A stretch of DNA of 64,000 nucleotides from Pseudomonas mandelii. Its GTDB lineage: Bacteria; Pseudomonadota; Gammaproteobacteria; Pseudomonadales; Pseudomonadaceae. Of this stretch, positions 27,834 to 36,942 are shown one piece after another. The stretch covers positions 806,001-870,000 of the forward strand of contig NZ_LT629796.1 in the NCBI RefSeq assembly GCF_900106065.1. The letters are read 5' to 3'. The notes beneath the pieces were generated by a model that worked only from the letters and a program-made list of their open reading frames with translations, was not told where the DNA came from and ran no database searches. A program made the translations under genes and the position numbers. Every line of letters starts with the position of its first letter. The stretch's first letter is position 1.

Positions 27834-28573
27834 TGTTGGCCTTCCTCGATCAGGGTCCCTTCAGCGCCGCCATGCACGATGTTCAGCAGAGCGCCGGGCT
27901 TGTTCATGTTAAAGACGCGCAACGGCATCTTGTGGTCGCGGCACAGGCAAATGGCCGTCAAATCCATCACGCCCAGCTTGCGATCCAGCACTTCATCGTA
28001 AGTCAGATGATCGAACTTCTCGGCATGCGGGTCTTTGAATGGGTCAGCGGTGTAGACGCCATCGACCTTGGTCGCCTTGAGCACGACATCGGCGTCGATT
28101 TCGATTGCTCGCAAGCAGGCTGCCGAATCCGTAGTGAAGAACGGATTCCCGGTACCGGCGGCGAAAATCACCACTTCCTTGGCGTTCAGGTGACGCATGG
28201 CTTTGCGACGATCGTAGTGATCAGTCACGCCCACCATGGAAATGGCCGACATCACGATGGCCGAGATATTGGCACGTTCCAGCGCATCGCGCATGGCCAA
28301 GGCGTTCATCACAGTGGCCAGCATGCCCATGTGGTCGCCCGTTACCCGATCCATGCCGGCCGCGCTCAGCGCTGCACCGCGGAACAGGTTGCCACCGCCG
28401 ATCACCAGACCGACCTGAACACCGATGCCGACCAGTTGGCCGACTTCAAGCGCCATGCGATCCAGAACTTTCGGATCGATCCCGAACTCTTCCGAGCCCA
28501 TCAGGGCCTCGCCGCTAAGCTTGAGTAGAATGCGTTTATAGCGAGCCTGATAACCACTGCCCTGCTGAGCCAT
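27830..28573 (-). CDS. pyrH: UMP kinase
   Basis: UMP kinase phosphorylates UMP to UDP in pyrimidine synthesis. It is allosterically controlled (GTP activates, UTP inhibits in this family). The 247-residue amino-acid-kinase-fold protein has [20 protein letters not shown] (about 13-32), [54 protein letters not shown] and [15 protein letters not shown]. It lies between tsf and frr; a hairpin terminator follows tsf, so pyrH-frr may also have its own promoter in the 209-bp gap upstream. Confidence 0.97.
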   Translation of the reverse strand: MAQQGSGYQARYKRILLKLSGEALMGSEEFGIDPKVLDRMALEVGQLVGIGVQVGLVIGGGNLFRGAALSAAGMDRVTGDHMGMLATVMNALAMRDALERANISAIVMSAISMVGVTDHYDRRKAMRHLNAKEVVIFAAGTGNPFFTTDSAACLRAIEIDADVVLKATKVDGVYTADPFKDPHAEKFDHLTYDEVLDRKLGVMDLTAICLCRDHKMPLRVFNMNKPGALLNIVHGGAEGTLIEEGQQ

Positions 28574-28727
28574 TGCGAATCTCTCCTGCGGCGTATTTTT
28601 AAAAATTCTTTGCGAGCTGTTTACAGCTGGCGTTCACTCTAGCTTGGCGCTGCTTCAGCGCCATCGGAACATGGCTTTGTAAGCCAGTTCCAAAGGGAAA
28701 CCAATAAAAATTGGTGCCCCATCTGAA

Positions 28728-28759
28728 AAGAGGCTGCGCGCGTAAGCGGGCAGCCTCTT
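28728..28759 (-). terminator. Intrinsic terminator between tsf and pyrH
   Basis: AAGAGGCTGC and GCAGCCTCTT form a perfect 10-bp stem around 12 bases, 23 bp after the tsf stop. On the minus strand the stem runs into CTTTTC. This divides rpsB-tsf from pyrH-frr. Confidence 0.8.
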
Positions 28760-28782
28760 CAGGGCGACAGTTAAAAACCGTC

Positions 28783-29646
28783 TTATTGCTTGGCGGCAGC
28801 CAGCTGGGCAGCAACTTCTTCAGCGAAGTTGTCGACCGGCTTCTCGATGCCTTCGCCTACTTTGAAGTAGGTGAAAGAAACGATTTCAGCACCGGCTTTC
28901 TTGGCCAGTTCGCCGACCTTGATTTCAGGGTTCTTGACGAACGCCTGCTCAACCAGGCTCGCTTCAGCCAGGAACTTGCTGATACGGCCTTTGACCATGT
29001 TTTCAACGATGTTTTCTGGCTTGCCAGCGATCTTGTCAGCGTTGAGGGTCAGGAAAACGCCTTTTTCGCGCTCGACCGCTTCAGCGGAAACTTCCGATGG
29101 CAGCAGGAATTCAGGGTTGGTGGCCGCTACGTGCATGGCGATGTCTTTGGCCAGCTCAACGGTGCCGCCTTTGAGAACAACCGCAACACCGATCTTGTTG
29201 CCGTGCAGGTAACCACCAACAACATCACCTTCAACGCGAGCCAGGCGACGGATGTTGACGTTTTCGCCAACCTTGCCGACCAGGACCAGGCGATCGGCTT
29301 CTTGAGCTTCGATCAGCGGAGCGACATCAGTCAGCTTGTCAGCGAACGCTTTTTCAACGCTGGAAGCAACAAATGCCTTGAAGTCGTCTTGCAGGGCCAG
29401 GAAGTCAGTCTGCGAGTTAACTTCCAACAGAACGGCGGTTTTACCGTCTTCTTTAAGAGCGATAGCGCCTTCAGCAGCTACGTTGCCTGCTTTCTTGGCA
29501 GCCTTGATGGCGCCGGAAGCACGCATGTCATCAATGGCTTTTTCGATGTCGCCGCCGGCCTTGGTCAAGGCCTTTTTGCAATCCATCATGCCTTCGCCGG
29601 TACGCTCACGCAGTTCTTTAACCAACGCTGCAGTAATCTCTGCCAT
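28783..29646 (-). CDS. tsf: Translation elongation factor Ts
   Basis: EF-Ts is the nucleotide-exchange factor of EF-Tu. The 287-residue protein has the N-terminal UBA-like domain MAEITAALVKELRERTGEGMMDCKKAL, whose TGEGMMDCKKAL is the EF-Ts signature. It then has TDFLALQDDFKAF in the core (about 79-91) and IRRLARVEGD, followed by the dimerisation and C-terminal regions. It lies 190 bp downstream of rpsB, with an attenuator-type hairpin in the gap. Confidence 0.97.
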   Translation of the reverse strand: MAEITAALVKELRERTGEGMMDCKKALTKAGGDIEKAIDDMRASGAIKAAKKAGNVAAEGAIALKEDGKTAVLLEVNSQTDFLALQDDFKAFVASSVEKAFADKLTDVAPLIEAQEADRLVLVGKVGENVNIRRLARVEGDVVGGYLHGNKIGVAVVLKGGTVELAKDIAMHVAATNPEFLLPSEVSAEAVEREKGVFLTLNADKIAGKPENIVENMVKGRISKFLAEASLVEQAFVKNPEIKVGELAKKAGAEIVSFTYFKVGEGIEKPVDNFAEEVAAQLAAAKQ

Positions 29647-29782
29647 TTCAAAATCCTCTTGGATAGGTTTTCAACCATTCCACCCGATCAAACGGGCGAT
29701 CAATTCTTCCCGACCCCATTTGTTAGCGGCTGCACGTTACAAAGGCTGTAGCTGCGCTGCCCACAAACGGTTTTCGAGGTGG

Positions 29783-29809
29783 CAAAAAGGGGGCCAAGCC
29801 CCCTTTTTG
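29783..29809 (-). terminator. Attenuator-type terminator between rpsB and tsf
   Basis: CAAAAAGGGGG and CCCCCTTTTTG form a near-perfect palindrome around CCAAG, 27 bp after the rpsB stop, with T-tracts on both sides. It should terminate part of the rpsB transcripts, so tsf is made either by readthrough or from its own promoter. Confidence 0.85.
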
Positions 29810-29836
29810 CTTACTGAGTCAACGCCAGGGCGTCAA

Positions 29837-30574
29837 TTACTCAGCTGCAGCCGCCGGAGCTTCTTCAACGAACTGCTCGGTGCCGCCAGCAACGTGGTTG
29901 CGACCGCGGATGACTGCGTCAGCCATCGAACCCATGTACAACTGGATAGCGCGGATTGCGTCATCGTTGCCTGGGATGATGTAGTCAACGCCTTCCGGGC
30001 TGCTGTTGGTATCGACTACGCCGATAACCGGGATGCCCAGCTTGTTGGCTTCGGTGATCGCGATGCGCTCGTGATCAACGTCGATAACGAACAGAGCGTC
30101 TGGCAGACCGCCCATGTCCTTGATACCACCCAGGGAACGATCGAGCTTCTCAAGATCGCGAGTGCGCATCAGCGCTTCTTTCTTGGTCAGCTTGGCGAAA
30201 GTACCGTCTTCGGCTTGCACTTCAAGGTCACGCAGACGCTTGATGGAAGCACGGATGGTTTTGAAGTTGGTCAGCATGCCGCCCAACCAGCGGTGATCGA
30301 CGTACGGCGAACCGCAACGTGCTGCTTCTTCAGCAACGATCTTGCCAGCGGAACGCTTGGTGCCGACGAACAGGATCTTGTTTTTGCCCTGGGCCAGACG
30401 CTCTACGAAAGTCAGAGCTTCGTTGAACATTGGCAGGGTTTTTTCAAGGTTGATAATGTGGATCTTGTTACGCGCGCCGAAAATGTACTTACCCATTTTC
30501 GGGTTCCAGTAACGGGTCTGGTGACCGAAGTGCACACCGGCCTTCAGCATATCGCGCATGTTGACTTGGGACAT
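29837..30574 (-). CDS. rpsB: 30S ribosomal protein S2
   Basis: S2 binds the 30S subunit late in assembly and recruits S1. The 245-residue protein begins [46 protein letters not shown]. It contains [20 protein letters not shown] (about 68-87), [34 protein letters not shown] and [27 protein letters not shown]. It heads the rpsB-tsf unit. Upstream are a structured leader and a promoter with a strong -10 box (30714-30742). Confidence 0.98.
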   Translation of the reverse strand: MSQVNMRDMLKAGVHFGHQTRYWNPKMGKYIFGARNKIHIINLEKTLPMFNEALTFVERLAQGKNKILFVGTKRSAGKIVAEEAARCGSPYVDHRWLGGMLTNFKTIRASIKRLRDLEVQAEDGTFAKLTKKEALMRTRDLEKLDRSLGGIKDMGGLPDALFVIDVDHERIAITEANKLGIPVIGVVDTNSSPEGVDYIIPGNDDAIRAIQLYMGSMADAVIRGRNHVAGGTEQFVEEAPAAAAE

Positions 30575-30710
30575 GATAGTTCCTTAATAAGTCGGGTTTG
30601 GCCTCCACGTATCCCAATGACCAACCAGCAGCATCAGCTGAAGGCACCCAGGTCATCGTGTCGACACGTGTGTGGATTTAAGCCTTTCGGGGTATCCCCG
30701 GAAAGCGGCG
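30575..30710 (-). promoter_or_regulatory. Structured 5' leader of rpsB, possible S2 autoregulation site
   Basis: Between the promoter and the rpsB start the minus strand contains a hairpin at 30684-30705 (CTTTC/GAAAG plus GGGG/CCCC with one bulge and a three-base loop). A second stem has ATGACC (30617-30622) pairing with GGTCAT (30651-30656). In E. coli and relatives, rpsB has a long leader through which S2 represses its own synthesis. These hairpins could serve that purpose, but I cannot confirm the consensus. This and the map promoter region fill the 373-bp gap 30575-30947, in which I see no gene. Confidence 0.45.
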
Positions 30711-30713
30711 CAT

Positions 30714-30742
30714 TTTATATCACAGGGATGCAAAAAACGGAA
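30714..30742 (-). promoter_or_regulatory. Predicted sigma-70 promoter of rpsB-tsf
   Basis: On the minus strand TTCCGT (30737-30742) and TATAAA (30714-30719, extended as GATATAAAAT) are 17 bp apart. The -35 box is weak but the -10 box is near consensus. The start would fall near 30707, at the foot of the first leader hairpin. Confidence 0.6.
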
Positions 30743-30947
30743 CCCGGATTCTCAATTCCTGATGCGTGACTTCAACCGCGCACTTGGAATCGCCCAAGAA
30801 TGCGCCAATCTATAGAGAGAAGCGATGCACAGAGGCTCAGATTTGCGCTGATCGTCTGTTAGAATTGCGTTTTTCAGGGCCGCGAAGATCGAACGCGCAA
30901 TGCCCATTTCGTTTTAGCAAGCGCCATTGAGCGCAGAGAGAGCCTGT

Positions 30948-31730
30948 ATGACCGTCACCCTCAAAACCCCCGAGGACATCGCAAAGATGCGTGTCGCCGG
31001 CAAACTGGCCGCCGATGTGCTGGAAATGATTGCCGAACATGTCAAGCCGGGGATCACCACCGAAGAGCTGGACCGCATCTGCCACGACTACATCGTCAAC
31101 GAGCAGAAAGCCATCCCTGCCCCGCTCAACTACAAAGGCTACCCGAAGTCGATCTGCACCTCGATCAACCACGTGGTCTGCCACGGCATCCCGAACGAGA
31201 AGCCGCTGAAGGATGGCGACACCCTGAACATCGACGTCACCGTCATCAAGGACGGTTTCCACGGCGACACCAGCCGCATGTTCCACGTCGGCAGCGTGCC
31301 GGTCTGGGCCGAGCGCCTGTCGCAAGTGACTCAGGAATGCATGTACAAGGCCATCGAGATCGTCAAACCCGGCTGCCGCCTGGGCGACATCGGTGAAATC
31401 ATCCAGAAACACGCTGAAAAGAACGGTTTCTCGGTGGTTCGCGAGTTCTGCGGCCATGGCATCGGCAAGGTGTTTCACGAAGAGCCGCAAATCCTGCATT
31501 ACGGCCGCGCCGGCACCGGCATGGAGCTGAAAGCGGGCATGACCTTCACCATCGAGCCGATGATTAACCAGGGCAAGGCTGACACCAAGGTATTGGGCGA
31601 CGGCTGGACCGCGATCACCAAGGACCGCAAGTTGTCGGCCCAGTGGGAGCACACCCTGCTGGTGACCGAGACCGGTTACGAGATCTTCACCTTGCGCGCC
31701 GATGACACCATCCCGCGCGTTTCGGCCTGA
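30948..31730 (+). CDS. map: Type I methionine aminopeptidase
   Basis: MetAP removes the initiator methionine from nascent proteins. The ATG at 30948, with GAGAGAG just upstream, gives MTVTLKTPEDIAKMRVAGKL and 260 residues; seven upstream codons are also open. Metal ligands are in GDTLNIDVTVIKDGFHGDTSRMF (the two Asp), HGIGKVFHEEPQI (His), FTIEPMI (Glu) and QWEHTLLV (Glu), the usual five of the M24A pita-bread fold. It is divergent from rpsB, the standard arrangement, and is followed 50 bp on by glnD. Confidence 0.97.
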   Translation: MTVTLKTPEDIAKMRVAGKLAADVLEMIAEHVKPGITTEELDRICHDYIVNEQKAIPAPLNYKGYPKSICTSINHVVCHGIPNEKPLKDGDTLNIDVTVIKDGFHGDTSRMFHVGSVPVWAERLSQVTQECMYKAIEIVKPGCRLGDIGEIIQKHAEKNGFSVVREFCGHGIGKVFHEEPQILHYGRAGTGMELKAGMTFTIEPMINQGKADTKVLGDGWTAITKDRKLSAQWEHTLLVTETGYEIFTLRADDTIPRVSA

Positions 31731-31780
31731 TCCGAACCCAGGCAGCTCCCAGCCTAATAGATAGATAGGAAAGCCAATCG

Positions 31781-34483
31781 ATGCCGCAGGTGGATCCCGA
31801 ACTCTTCGACCGCGGCCAGTTCCAGGCTGAACTGGCCCTGAAGGCAAGCCCGATCGCGGCCTTCAAGAAGGCGATCCGCCAGGCCCGCGAGGTGCTCGAC
31901 GGGCGCTTTCGCAGCGGCCGGGACATTCGCCGGCTGATCGAGGATCGCGCCTGGTTCGTCGATAACATCCTGCAAAAAGCCTGGGAGCAGTTCAACTGGA
32001 GCGAAGACGCCGACATCGCGCTGGTCGCGGTCGGTGGCTACGGTCGCGGTGAGTTGCACCCTTATTCCGACATCGACCTGCTGATCCTGCTGGACAGCGC
32101 CGATCACGAAGTTTTCCGCGATTCCATCGAGCGTTTTCTGACGCTGTTGTGGGACATCGGCCTGGAAGTCGGCCAGAGCGTTCGCTCGGTGGACGAATGC
32201 GCCATTGAAGCCCGCGCCGACCTGACGGTGGTCACCAACCTGATGGAAAGCCGCACCATCTGCGGTCCCGAGCGTTTGCGCCAACGCATGCTTGACGTCA
32301 CCAGCACCGCGCACATGTGGCCGAGCAAGGAGTTCTTCCTGGCCAAGCGTGCCGAGCAAAAGGCCCGTCACCACAAATACAACGACACCGAATACAACCT
32401 GGAACCCAACGTCAAAGGTTCGCCCGGCGGCCTGCGGGACATTCAGACGATTCTGTGGGTGGCCCGTCGCGAATACGGCACCCTGAACCTGCGAGCACTG
32501 GCTGGCGAAGGCTTTCTGGTCGAAAGCGAAAACGCCCTGCTCGCCTCGTCCCAGGAGTTTTTGTGGAAGGTCCGGTACGCGCTGCACATGCTCGCCGGTC
32601 GTTCCGAAGACCGCTTGCTGTTCGACCACCAGCGCTCGATTGCCGGGCTACTGGGTTTCGAGGGCGATGACGCCAAGCAAGCCATCGAAAACTTCATGCA
32701 GCAGTATTACCGGGTGGTCATGAGCATTGCCCAGCTCAGCGACCTCATCATTCAGCACTTCGAAGAAGTCATCCTCGCCCCGGAAGACGAAGCGCCGCCG
32801 CAGCCGATCAACTCGCGGTTCCAGCTACACGATGGCTATATCGAAGCGCGCAACGACAACGTGTTCCGTCGCACGCCGTTCGCCATGCTCGAGATCTTCG
32901 TGCTGATGGCCCAGCAACCGGAAATCAAAGGCGTGCGCGCCGACACCATTCGTCTGCTGCGCGAGCACCGTCACCTGATCGACGACGATTTCCGCAACGA
33001 CATTCGCAACACCAGCCTGTTCATCGAGCTGTTCAAGTGCAAGATCGGTATCCACCGCAACCTGCGCCGGATGAACCGCTACGGCATCCTCGGGCGTTAC
33101 CTGCCGGAGTTCGGCTTCATTGTCGGGCAGATGCAACACGACCTCTTTCATATCTATACGGTCGACGCCCACACCCTGAATCTGATCAAGCACCTGCGCA
33201 AGTTGCAGTACACCCAGGTATCGGAAAAATTCCCGCTGGCCAGCAAGCTCATGGCCAAGCTGCCCAAGCCCGAGCTGATTTACCTGGCAGGCCTGTACCA
33301 CGACATCGGCAAAGGCCGGCATGGCGACCACTCGGAAATCGGCGCGGTGGATGCCGAAGCCTTTTGCCAGCGCCACCAATTGCCGGTATGGGACACTCGC
33401 CTGATCGTCTGGCTGGTGCAGAATCACCTGGTGATGTCGACCACCGCCCAGCGCAAGGACTTGTCCGACCCGCAGGTAATCCACGATTTCGCCCAGGCCG
33501 TCGGCGACGAAACCCGTCTCGACTACCTGTACGTATTGACCGTTGCCGACATCAACGCCACCAACCCGACCCTGTGGAACTCATGGCGCGCCAGCCTCTT
33601 GCGCCAGCTCTACACCGAGACCAAGCGCGCCTTGCGACGCGGCCTGGAAAACCCGGTGGACCGCGAAATGCAGATCCGCCAGACCCAGAGCGCCGCCCTG
33701 GATATCCTGGTGCGCGGCGGTACCGACCCGGACGATGTCGAACAGCTGTGGTCGCAACTGGGCGATGACTACTTCCTGCGTCACACCGCCGGCGACGTCG
33801 CCTGGCACAGTGACGCGATCCTCCAGCAACCGGCCGATGGCGGGCCGCTGGTGTTGATCAAGGAAACCACCCAGCGTGAATTCGAGGGGGGTACGCAGAT
33901 CTTCATCTACGCACCTGACCAGCATGATTTCTTCGCCGTGACCGTGGCCGCGATGGACCAGCTCAACCTGAACATTCACGACGCCCGGGTCATCACCTCC
34001 AGCAGCCAGTTCACCCTCGACACCTATATCGTGCTCGACACTGACGGCGACTCGATCGGTGATAACCCGGCGCGGGTCAAACAGATCCGCGAGGGTCTGA
34101 CCGAAGCCCTGCGCAACCCGGACGACTACCCGACCATCATCCAGCGCCGCGTGCCGCGTCAGCTCAAGCATTTCGCGTTTGCGCCACAGGTGACGATCCA
34201 CAACGACGCTCAACGTCCGGTGACGGTGCTGGAACTCAGTGCTCCGGACCGTCCGGGTCTGCTGGCGCGGATCGGCACGATCTTCCTCGAGTTCGACCTG
34301 TCGCTGCAGAACGCCAAGATTGCGACCTTGGGCGAACGCGTGGAAGACGTGTTCTTTATCACCGACGCGAACAACCAGCCATTGTCCGACCCGCTGCTGT
34401 GTACCCGCTTGCAAGATGCGATCGTTGAACAGCTGACCGTCAGTAACGAACCCGATATCAAATTGTCACGCATCAGTATCTGA
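31781..34483 (+). CDS. glnD: [Protein-PII] uridylyltransferase / uridylyl-removing enzyme
   Basis: GlnD senses glutamine and adds or removes UMP on PII proteins (GlnB/GlnK), so setting nitrogen regulation. The 900-residue protein has a nucleotidyltransferase domain with [20 protein letters not shown] (about 86-105). An HD hydrolase domain follows with [20 protein letters not shown] (about 503-522). Two C-terminal ACT domains bind glutamine (about 700-780 with [23 protein letters not shown], and about 812-890 with [20 protein letters not shown]). Its place after map is conserved in gammaproteobacteria. AGGA lies 12 bp before the ATG. Confidence 0.97.
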   Translation: MPQVDPELFDRGQFQAELALKASPIAAFKKAIRQAREVLDGRFRSGRDIRRLIEDRAWFVDNILQKAWEQFNWSEDADIALVAVGGYGRGELHPYSDIDLLILLDSADHEVFRDSIERFLTLLWDIGLEVGQSVRSVDECAIEARADLTVVTNLMESRTICGPERLRQRMLDVTSTAHMWPSKEFFLAKRAEQKARHHKYNDTEYNLEPNVKGSPGGLRDIQTILWVARREYGTLNLRALAGEGFLVESENALLASSQEFLWKVRYALHMLAGRSEDRLLFDHQRSIAGLLGFEGDDAKQAIENFMQQYYRVVMSIAQLSDLIIQHFEEVILAPEDEAPPQPINSRFQLHDGYIEARNDNVFRRTPFAMLEIFVLMAQQPEIKGVRADTIRLLREHRHLIDDDFRNDIRNTSLFIELFKCKIGIHRNLRRMNRYGILGRYLPEFGFIVGQMQHDLFHIYTVDAHTLNLIKHLRKLQYTQVSEKFPLASKLMAKLPKPELIYLAGLYHDIGKGRHGDHSEIGAVDAEAFCQRHQLPVWDTRLIVWLVQNHLVMSTTAQRKDLSDPQVIHDFAQAVGDETRLDYLYVLTVADINATNPTLWNSWRASLLRQLYTETKRALRRGLENPVDREMQIRQTQSAALDILVRGGTDPDDVEQLWSQLGDDYFLRHTAGDVAWHSDAILQQPADGGPLVLIKETTQREFEGGTQIFIYAPDQHDFFAVTVAAMDQLNLNIHDARVITSSSQFTLDTYIVLDTDGDSIGDNPARVKQIREGLTEALRNPDDYPTIIQRRVPRQLKHFAFAPQVTIHNDAQRPVTVLELSAPDRPGLLARIGTIFLEFDLSLQNAKIATLGERVEDVFFITDANNQPLSDPLLCTRLQDAIVEQLTVSNEPDIKLSRISI

Positions 34484-34499
34484 ACTCACAATTTTCCCC

Positions 34500-34588
34500 T
34501 GTGGGAGCGAGCCTGCTCGCGATAGCGGAGGGTCAGTCAACATCATCGTTTCTGACACACCGCCTTCGCGAGCAGGCTCGCTCCCACA
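34500..34588. repeat. REP inverted pair between glnD and dapC
   Basis: TGTGGGAGCGAGCCTGCTCG on the left is matched in inverse by CGAGCAGGCTCGCTCCCACA on the right. It ends only 17 bp before the dapC ATG, so it is either in the dapC leader or just downstream of glnD. Confidence 0.9.
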
Positions 34589-34605
34589 ATGAACGAGGCC
34601 CCCTC

Positions 34606-35805
34606 ATGAACAACGCTCTGAACCAGTTGCAGCCCTACCCGTTCGAGAAGCTCCGCGCCCTGCTCGGCAGCGTCACGCCAAACCCGGAAAAGCGCGCCAT
34701 CGCGCTGTCCATCGGCGAACCGAAGCACCGTTCGCCAAGTTTTGTCGCTGAAGCCCTGGCAAGCAATCTGGATCAGATGGCCGTGTACCCGACCACCCTC
34801 GGCATTCCCGCCCTGCGTGAAGCTATCGCTGCATGGTGTGAACGCCGCTTCAGCGTTCCGACCGGCTGGCTCGACCCGGCGCGCAACGTGTTGCCAGTCA
34901 ATGGCACCCGAGAAGCACTGTTTGCCTTCACCCAGACCGTGGTCAACCGTGGCGAAGACGCGCTGGTGGTCAGCCCGAATCCGTTCTATCAGATCTACGA
35001 AGGCGCGGCATTCCTCGCCGGGGCCAAGCCGCACTATCTGCCGTGCCTGGACGAAAACGGCTTCAACCCGGATTTCGACGCTGTCTCGCCGGACATCTGG
35101 AAACGCTGCCAGATCCTGTTCCTGTGCTCGCCAGGCAACCCGACCGGCGCGCTGATTCCGCTCGACACCCTGAAAAAACTGATCGCCCTGGCTGACGAAT
35201 ACGACTTCGTGATCGCCGCTGACGAATGCTACAGCGAGCTGTATTTCGACGAACAGACACCGCCGCCGGGCCTGCTCAGCGCTTGCGTGGAACTGGGCCG
35301 CAAGGACTTCAAACGCTGCGTGGTGTTCCACAGCCTGTCCAAGCGCTCCAACCTGCCGGGCCTGCGTTCAGGTTTTGTCGCCGGTGACGCCGACATCCTC
35401 AAGGGCTTCCTGCTCTATCGCACCTACCACGGCTGCGCTATGCCCGTTCAAACCCAACTGGCCAGCGTCGCCGCGTGGAATGACGAAGTACATGTGCGCG
35501 CCAACCGTGCGCTGTACCGCGAGAAGTACGATGCGGTGCTGGCAATCCTCAGCCCGGTGATGGATGTGCAGCGTCCGGATGGTGGTTTTTACCTGTGGCC
35601 GAATGTTGAAGGCGATGACGAGGCGTTCTGCCGTGATCTGTTTGTGGAAGAACACGTGACCGTGGTGCCGGGTTCTTATCTGTCCCGCGCAGTTGATGGC
35701 TTCAACCCGGGCGCAGGCCGTGTACGCTTGGCGCTGGTTGCGCCACTGGCAGAATGCATAGAAGCCGCAGAACGCATCCGCGCCTTTATTACGCGTCATA
35801 AATAA
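34606..35805 (+). CDS. dapC: Succinyldiaminopimelate transaminase
   Basis: DapC aminates N-succinyl-2-amino-6-ketopimelate with glutamate in the succinylase branch of lysine and diaminopimelate synthesis. The ATG at 34606, after GAGG, gives MNNALNQLQPYPFEKLRALL and 399 residues. The open frame reaches back to 34501, but the extra 35 codons lie in the REP pair and look artificial. The fold-type I aminotransferase has the PLP Lys in VFHSLSKRSNLPGLRSGFVAGD (about 244-265), plus SPGNPTGALI and AADECYSELYF. dapD (39185) and dapE (45881) act just before and after it. Confidence 0.95.
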   Translation: MNNALNQLQPYPFEKLRALLGSVTPNPEKRAIALSIGEPKHRSPSFVAEALASNLDQMAVYPTTLGIPALREAIAAWCERRFSVPTGWLDPARNVLPVNGTREALFAFTQTVVNRGEDALVVSPNPFYQIYEGAAFLAGAKPHYLPCLDENGFNPDFDAVSPDIWKRCQILFLCSPGNPTGALIPLDTLKKLIALADEYDFVIAADECYSELYFDEQTPPPGLLSACVELGRKDFKRCVVFHSLSKRSNLPGLRSGFVAGDADILKGFLLYRTYHGCAMPVQTQLASVAAWNDEVHVRANRALYREKYDAVLAILSPVMDVQRPDGGFYLWPNVEGDDEAFCRDLFVEEHVTVVPGSYLSRAVDGFNPGAGRVRLALVAPLAECIEAAERIRAFITRHK

Positions 35806-35813
35806 CACTGACA

Positions 35814-35847
35814 CCCCGCGCCATACCCCATGGCGCGGGGCTTGTTT
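35814..35847 (+). terminator. Intrinsic terminator after dapC
   Basis: CCCCGCGCCA and TGGCGCGGGG form a perfect 10-bp stem around TACCCCA, 8 bp after the dapC stop, followed by CTTGTTT. Confidence 0.85.
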
Positions 35848-36175
35848 ATAAAGCCGAACTCACCCCGTTACAGACATTCAAATTACTTGAATGCACTTCT
35901 TACCAGTAGCACTTCTGCATACTCGAAATAAAAGAAACCACCCAGCATATATAGCCACTCCTAAATATATAACCACACAAATAACCTTTAGTATTCACGA
36001 CGCACAACACAACACCATCAAACCAAAACATACTGAAACACCACAATATTCGCTACTTGCCTTTATATCAATTACAACTTATCGAACGCAAAACACATGT
36101 AACTGCCATGCGAGCAGTTTTTTTTGCACCTTAAAAACATCAAAATATTTAAACACCCACAAGTAGCAATAATAT
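35848..36175. other. AT-rich stretch upstream of the metalloprotease gene, no gene supported
   Basis: After the dapC terminator the base composition drops sharply, with runs such as AAATATATAACCACAC and ATATTTAAACACC. This differs from all neighbouring sequence. A 91-codon open frame (35891-36166) starts here, but its product is low-complexity (Thr, His, Lys, Asn rich) and I do not accept it. No repeat or tRNA end was found. The stretch probably holds the promoter of the downstream protease and looks foreign. Confidence 0.7.
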
Positions 36176-36919
36176 ATGAATATCCCAAAACCCTGCTGCC
36201 GTACTTACAGCCTCAACGATGCCGGCTCTACTACTAACGCCTCCGAAGCACTCGATCACGAGGCTATTGGCAACTCCCTTTCCCGCACGACACGAAGCGT
36301 CGCGGCGCCCGCCAAATTCTGGACCAACGGCCAAACGCTGCGCATTGCTATCACACGCTATGACGAAGCCATGTTCCAGACCGTCGTCGCCGCCATCAAC
36401 CAATGGGCGCCCCACGTAAACCTGAACTTTGAATTCATCGAGCTGGACGATAACGACGAGTTGTATGACGGGGACATACGAATATTACTGTCTCACTTCA
36501 AAGATGGCGCAGGCAGCTCTGTCATTGGGACAGACGCACGAAACATTCTCCCGCACCTGCCCACAATGGTGCTGGGCACCGACTACCAGTCTTCTTTTTT
36601 CACGGTAGCTGCCATGCATGAGTTCGGCCATGCACTAGGGGTTGAACATGAACATCAGCATCCCGACGCGCCACTGGACTGGAATTTATCCGCTCTCTAT
36701 CGCGAATTCAAAGAACACGGCTGGACCGAAGAAGAGATTTACCGGAATGTCCTGAAAAAATTTGATTACAGCCACACCCGGCAAACACCCTACGACCCGA
36801 AATCAATCATGCACTACGCCTTTCCTGCGAGTGTCATGTGGGACAAGATCGAAGTCCCTCAAAACAACCAACTGTCCGAGCAAGATATCAAGTTCATCAG
36901 CTCGGTTTACCCACGCTGA
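36176..36919 (+). CDS. Astacin-like zinc metalloprotease (M12-type, metzincin)
   Basis: The 247-residue protein has HEFGHALGVEHEHQHP at about 144-159. This is the metzincin zinc motif HExxHxxGxxH, followed by an extra His-Pro. A Met-turn YDPKSIMHYAF lies about 50 residues on (about 205-216). SIMHY is the astacin form of the turn. The N-terminal 50 residues (MNIPKPCCRTYSLNDAGSTT...) have no clear signal peptide or membrane segment, so export is unclear. The catalytic domain ends at the C-terminus (SEQDIKFISSVYPR), so there is no accessory domain. It stands alone after an AT-rich patch and converges on the antiporter gene. Substrate and role are unknown. Confidence 0.82.
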   Translation: MNIPKPCCRTYSLNDAGSTTNASEALDHEAIGNSLSRTTRSVAAPAKFWTNGQTLRIAITRYDEAMFQTVVAAINQWAPHVNLNFEFIELDDNDELYDGDIRILLSHFKDGAGSSVIGTDARNILPHLPTMVLGTDYQSSFFTVAAMHEFGHALGVEHEHQHPDAPLDWNLSALYREFKEHGWTEEEIYRNVLKKFDYSHTRQTPYDPKSIMHYAFPASVMWDKIEVPQNNQLSEQDIKFISSVYPR

Positions 36920-36942
36920 AAACCGTCAGGTCGACCCTTCGC

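Noticed and set aside
34501..34605. 35-codon extension of dapC through the REP pair
   Set aside because: The added residues (GASLLAIAEG, REQARSH) are the usual shadow peptides of REP palindromes; family proteins begin MNNALNQL.
35891..36166. 91-codon open frame in the AT-rich stretch before the metalloprotease
   Set aside because: The product is low-complexity (Thr, His, Asn, Lys) and lacks a ribosome-binding site; such frames are expected in AT-rich DNA with few stops of this kind.
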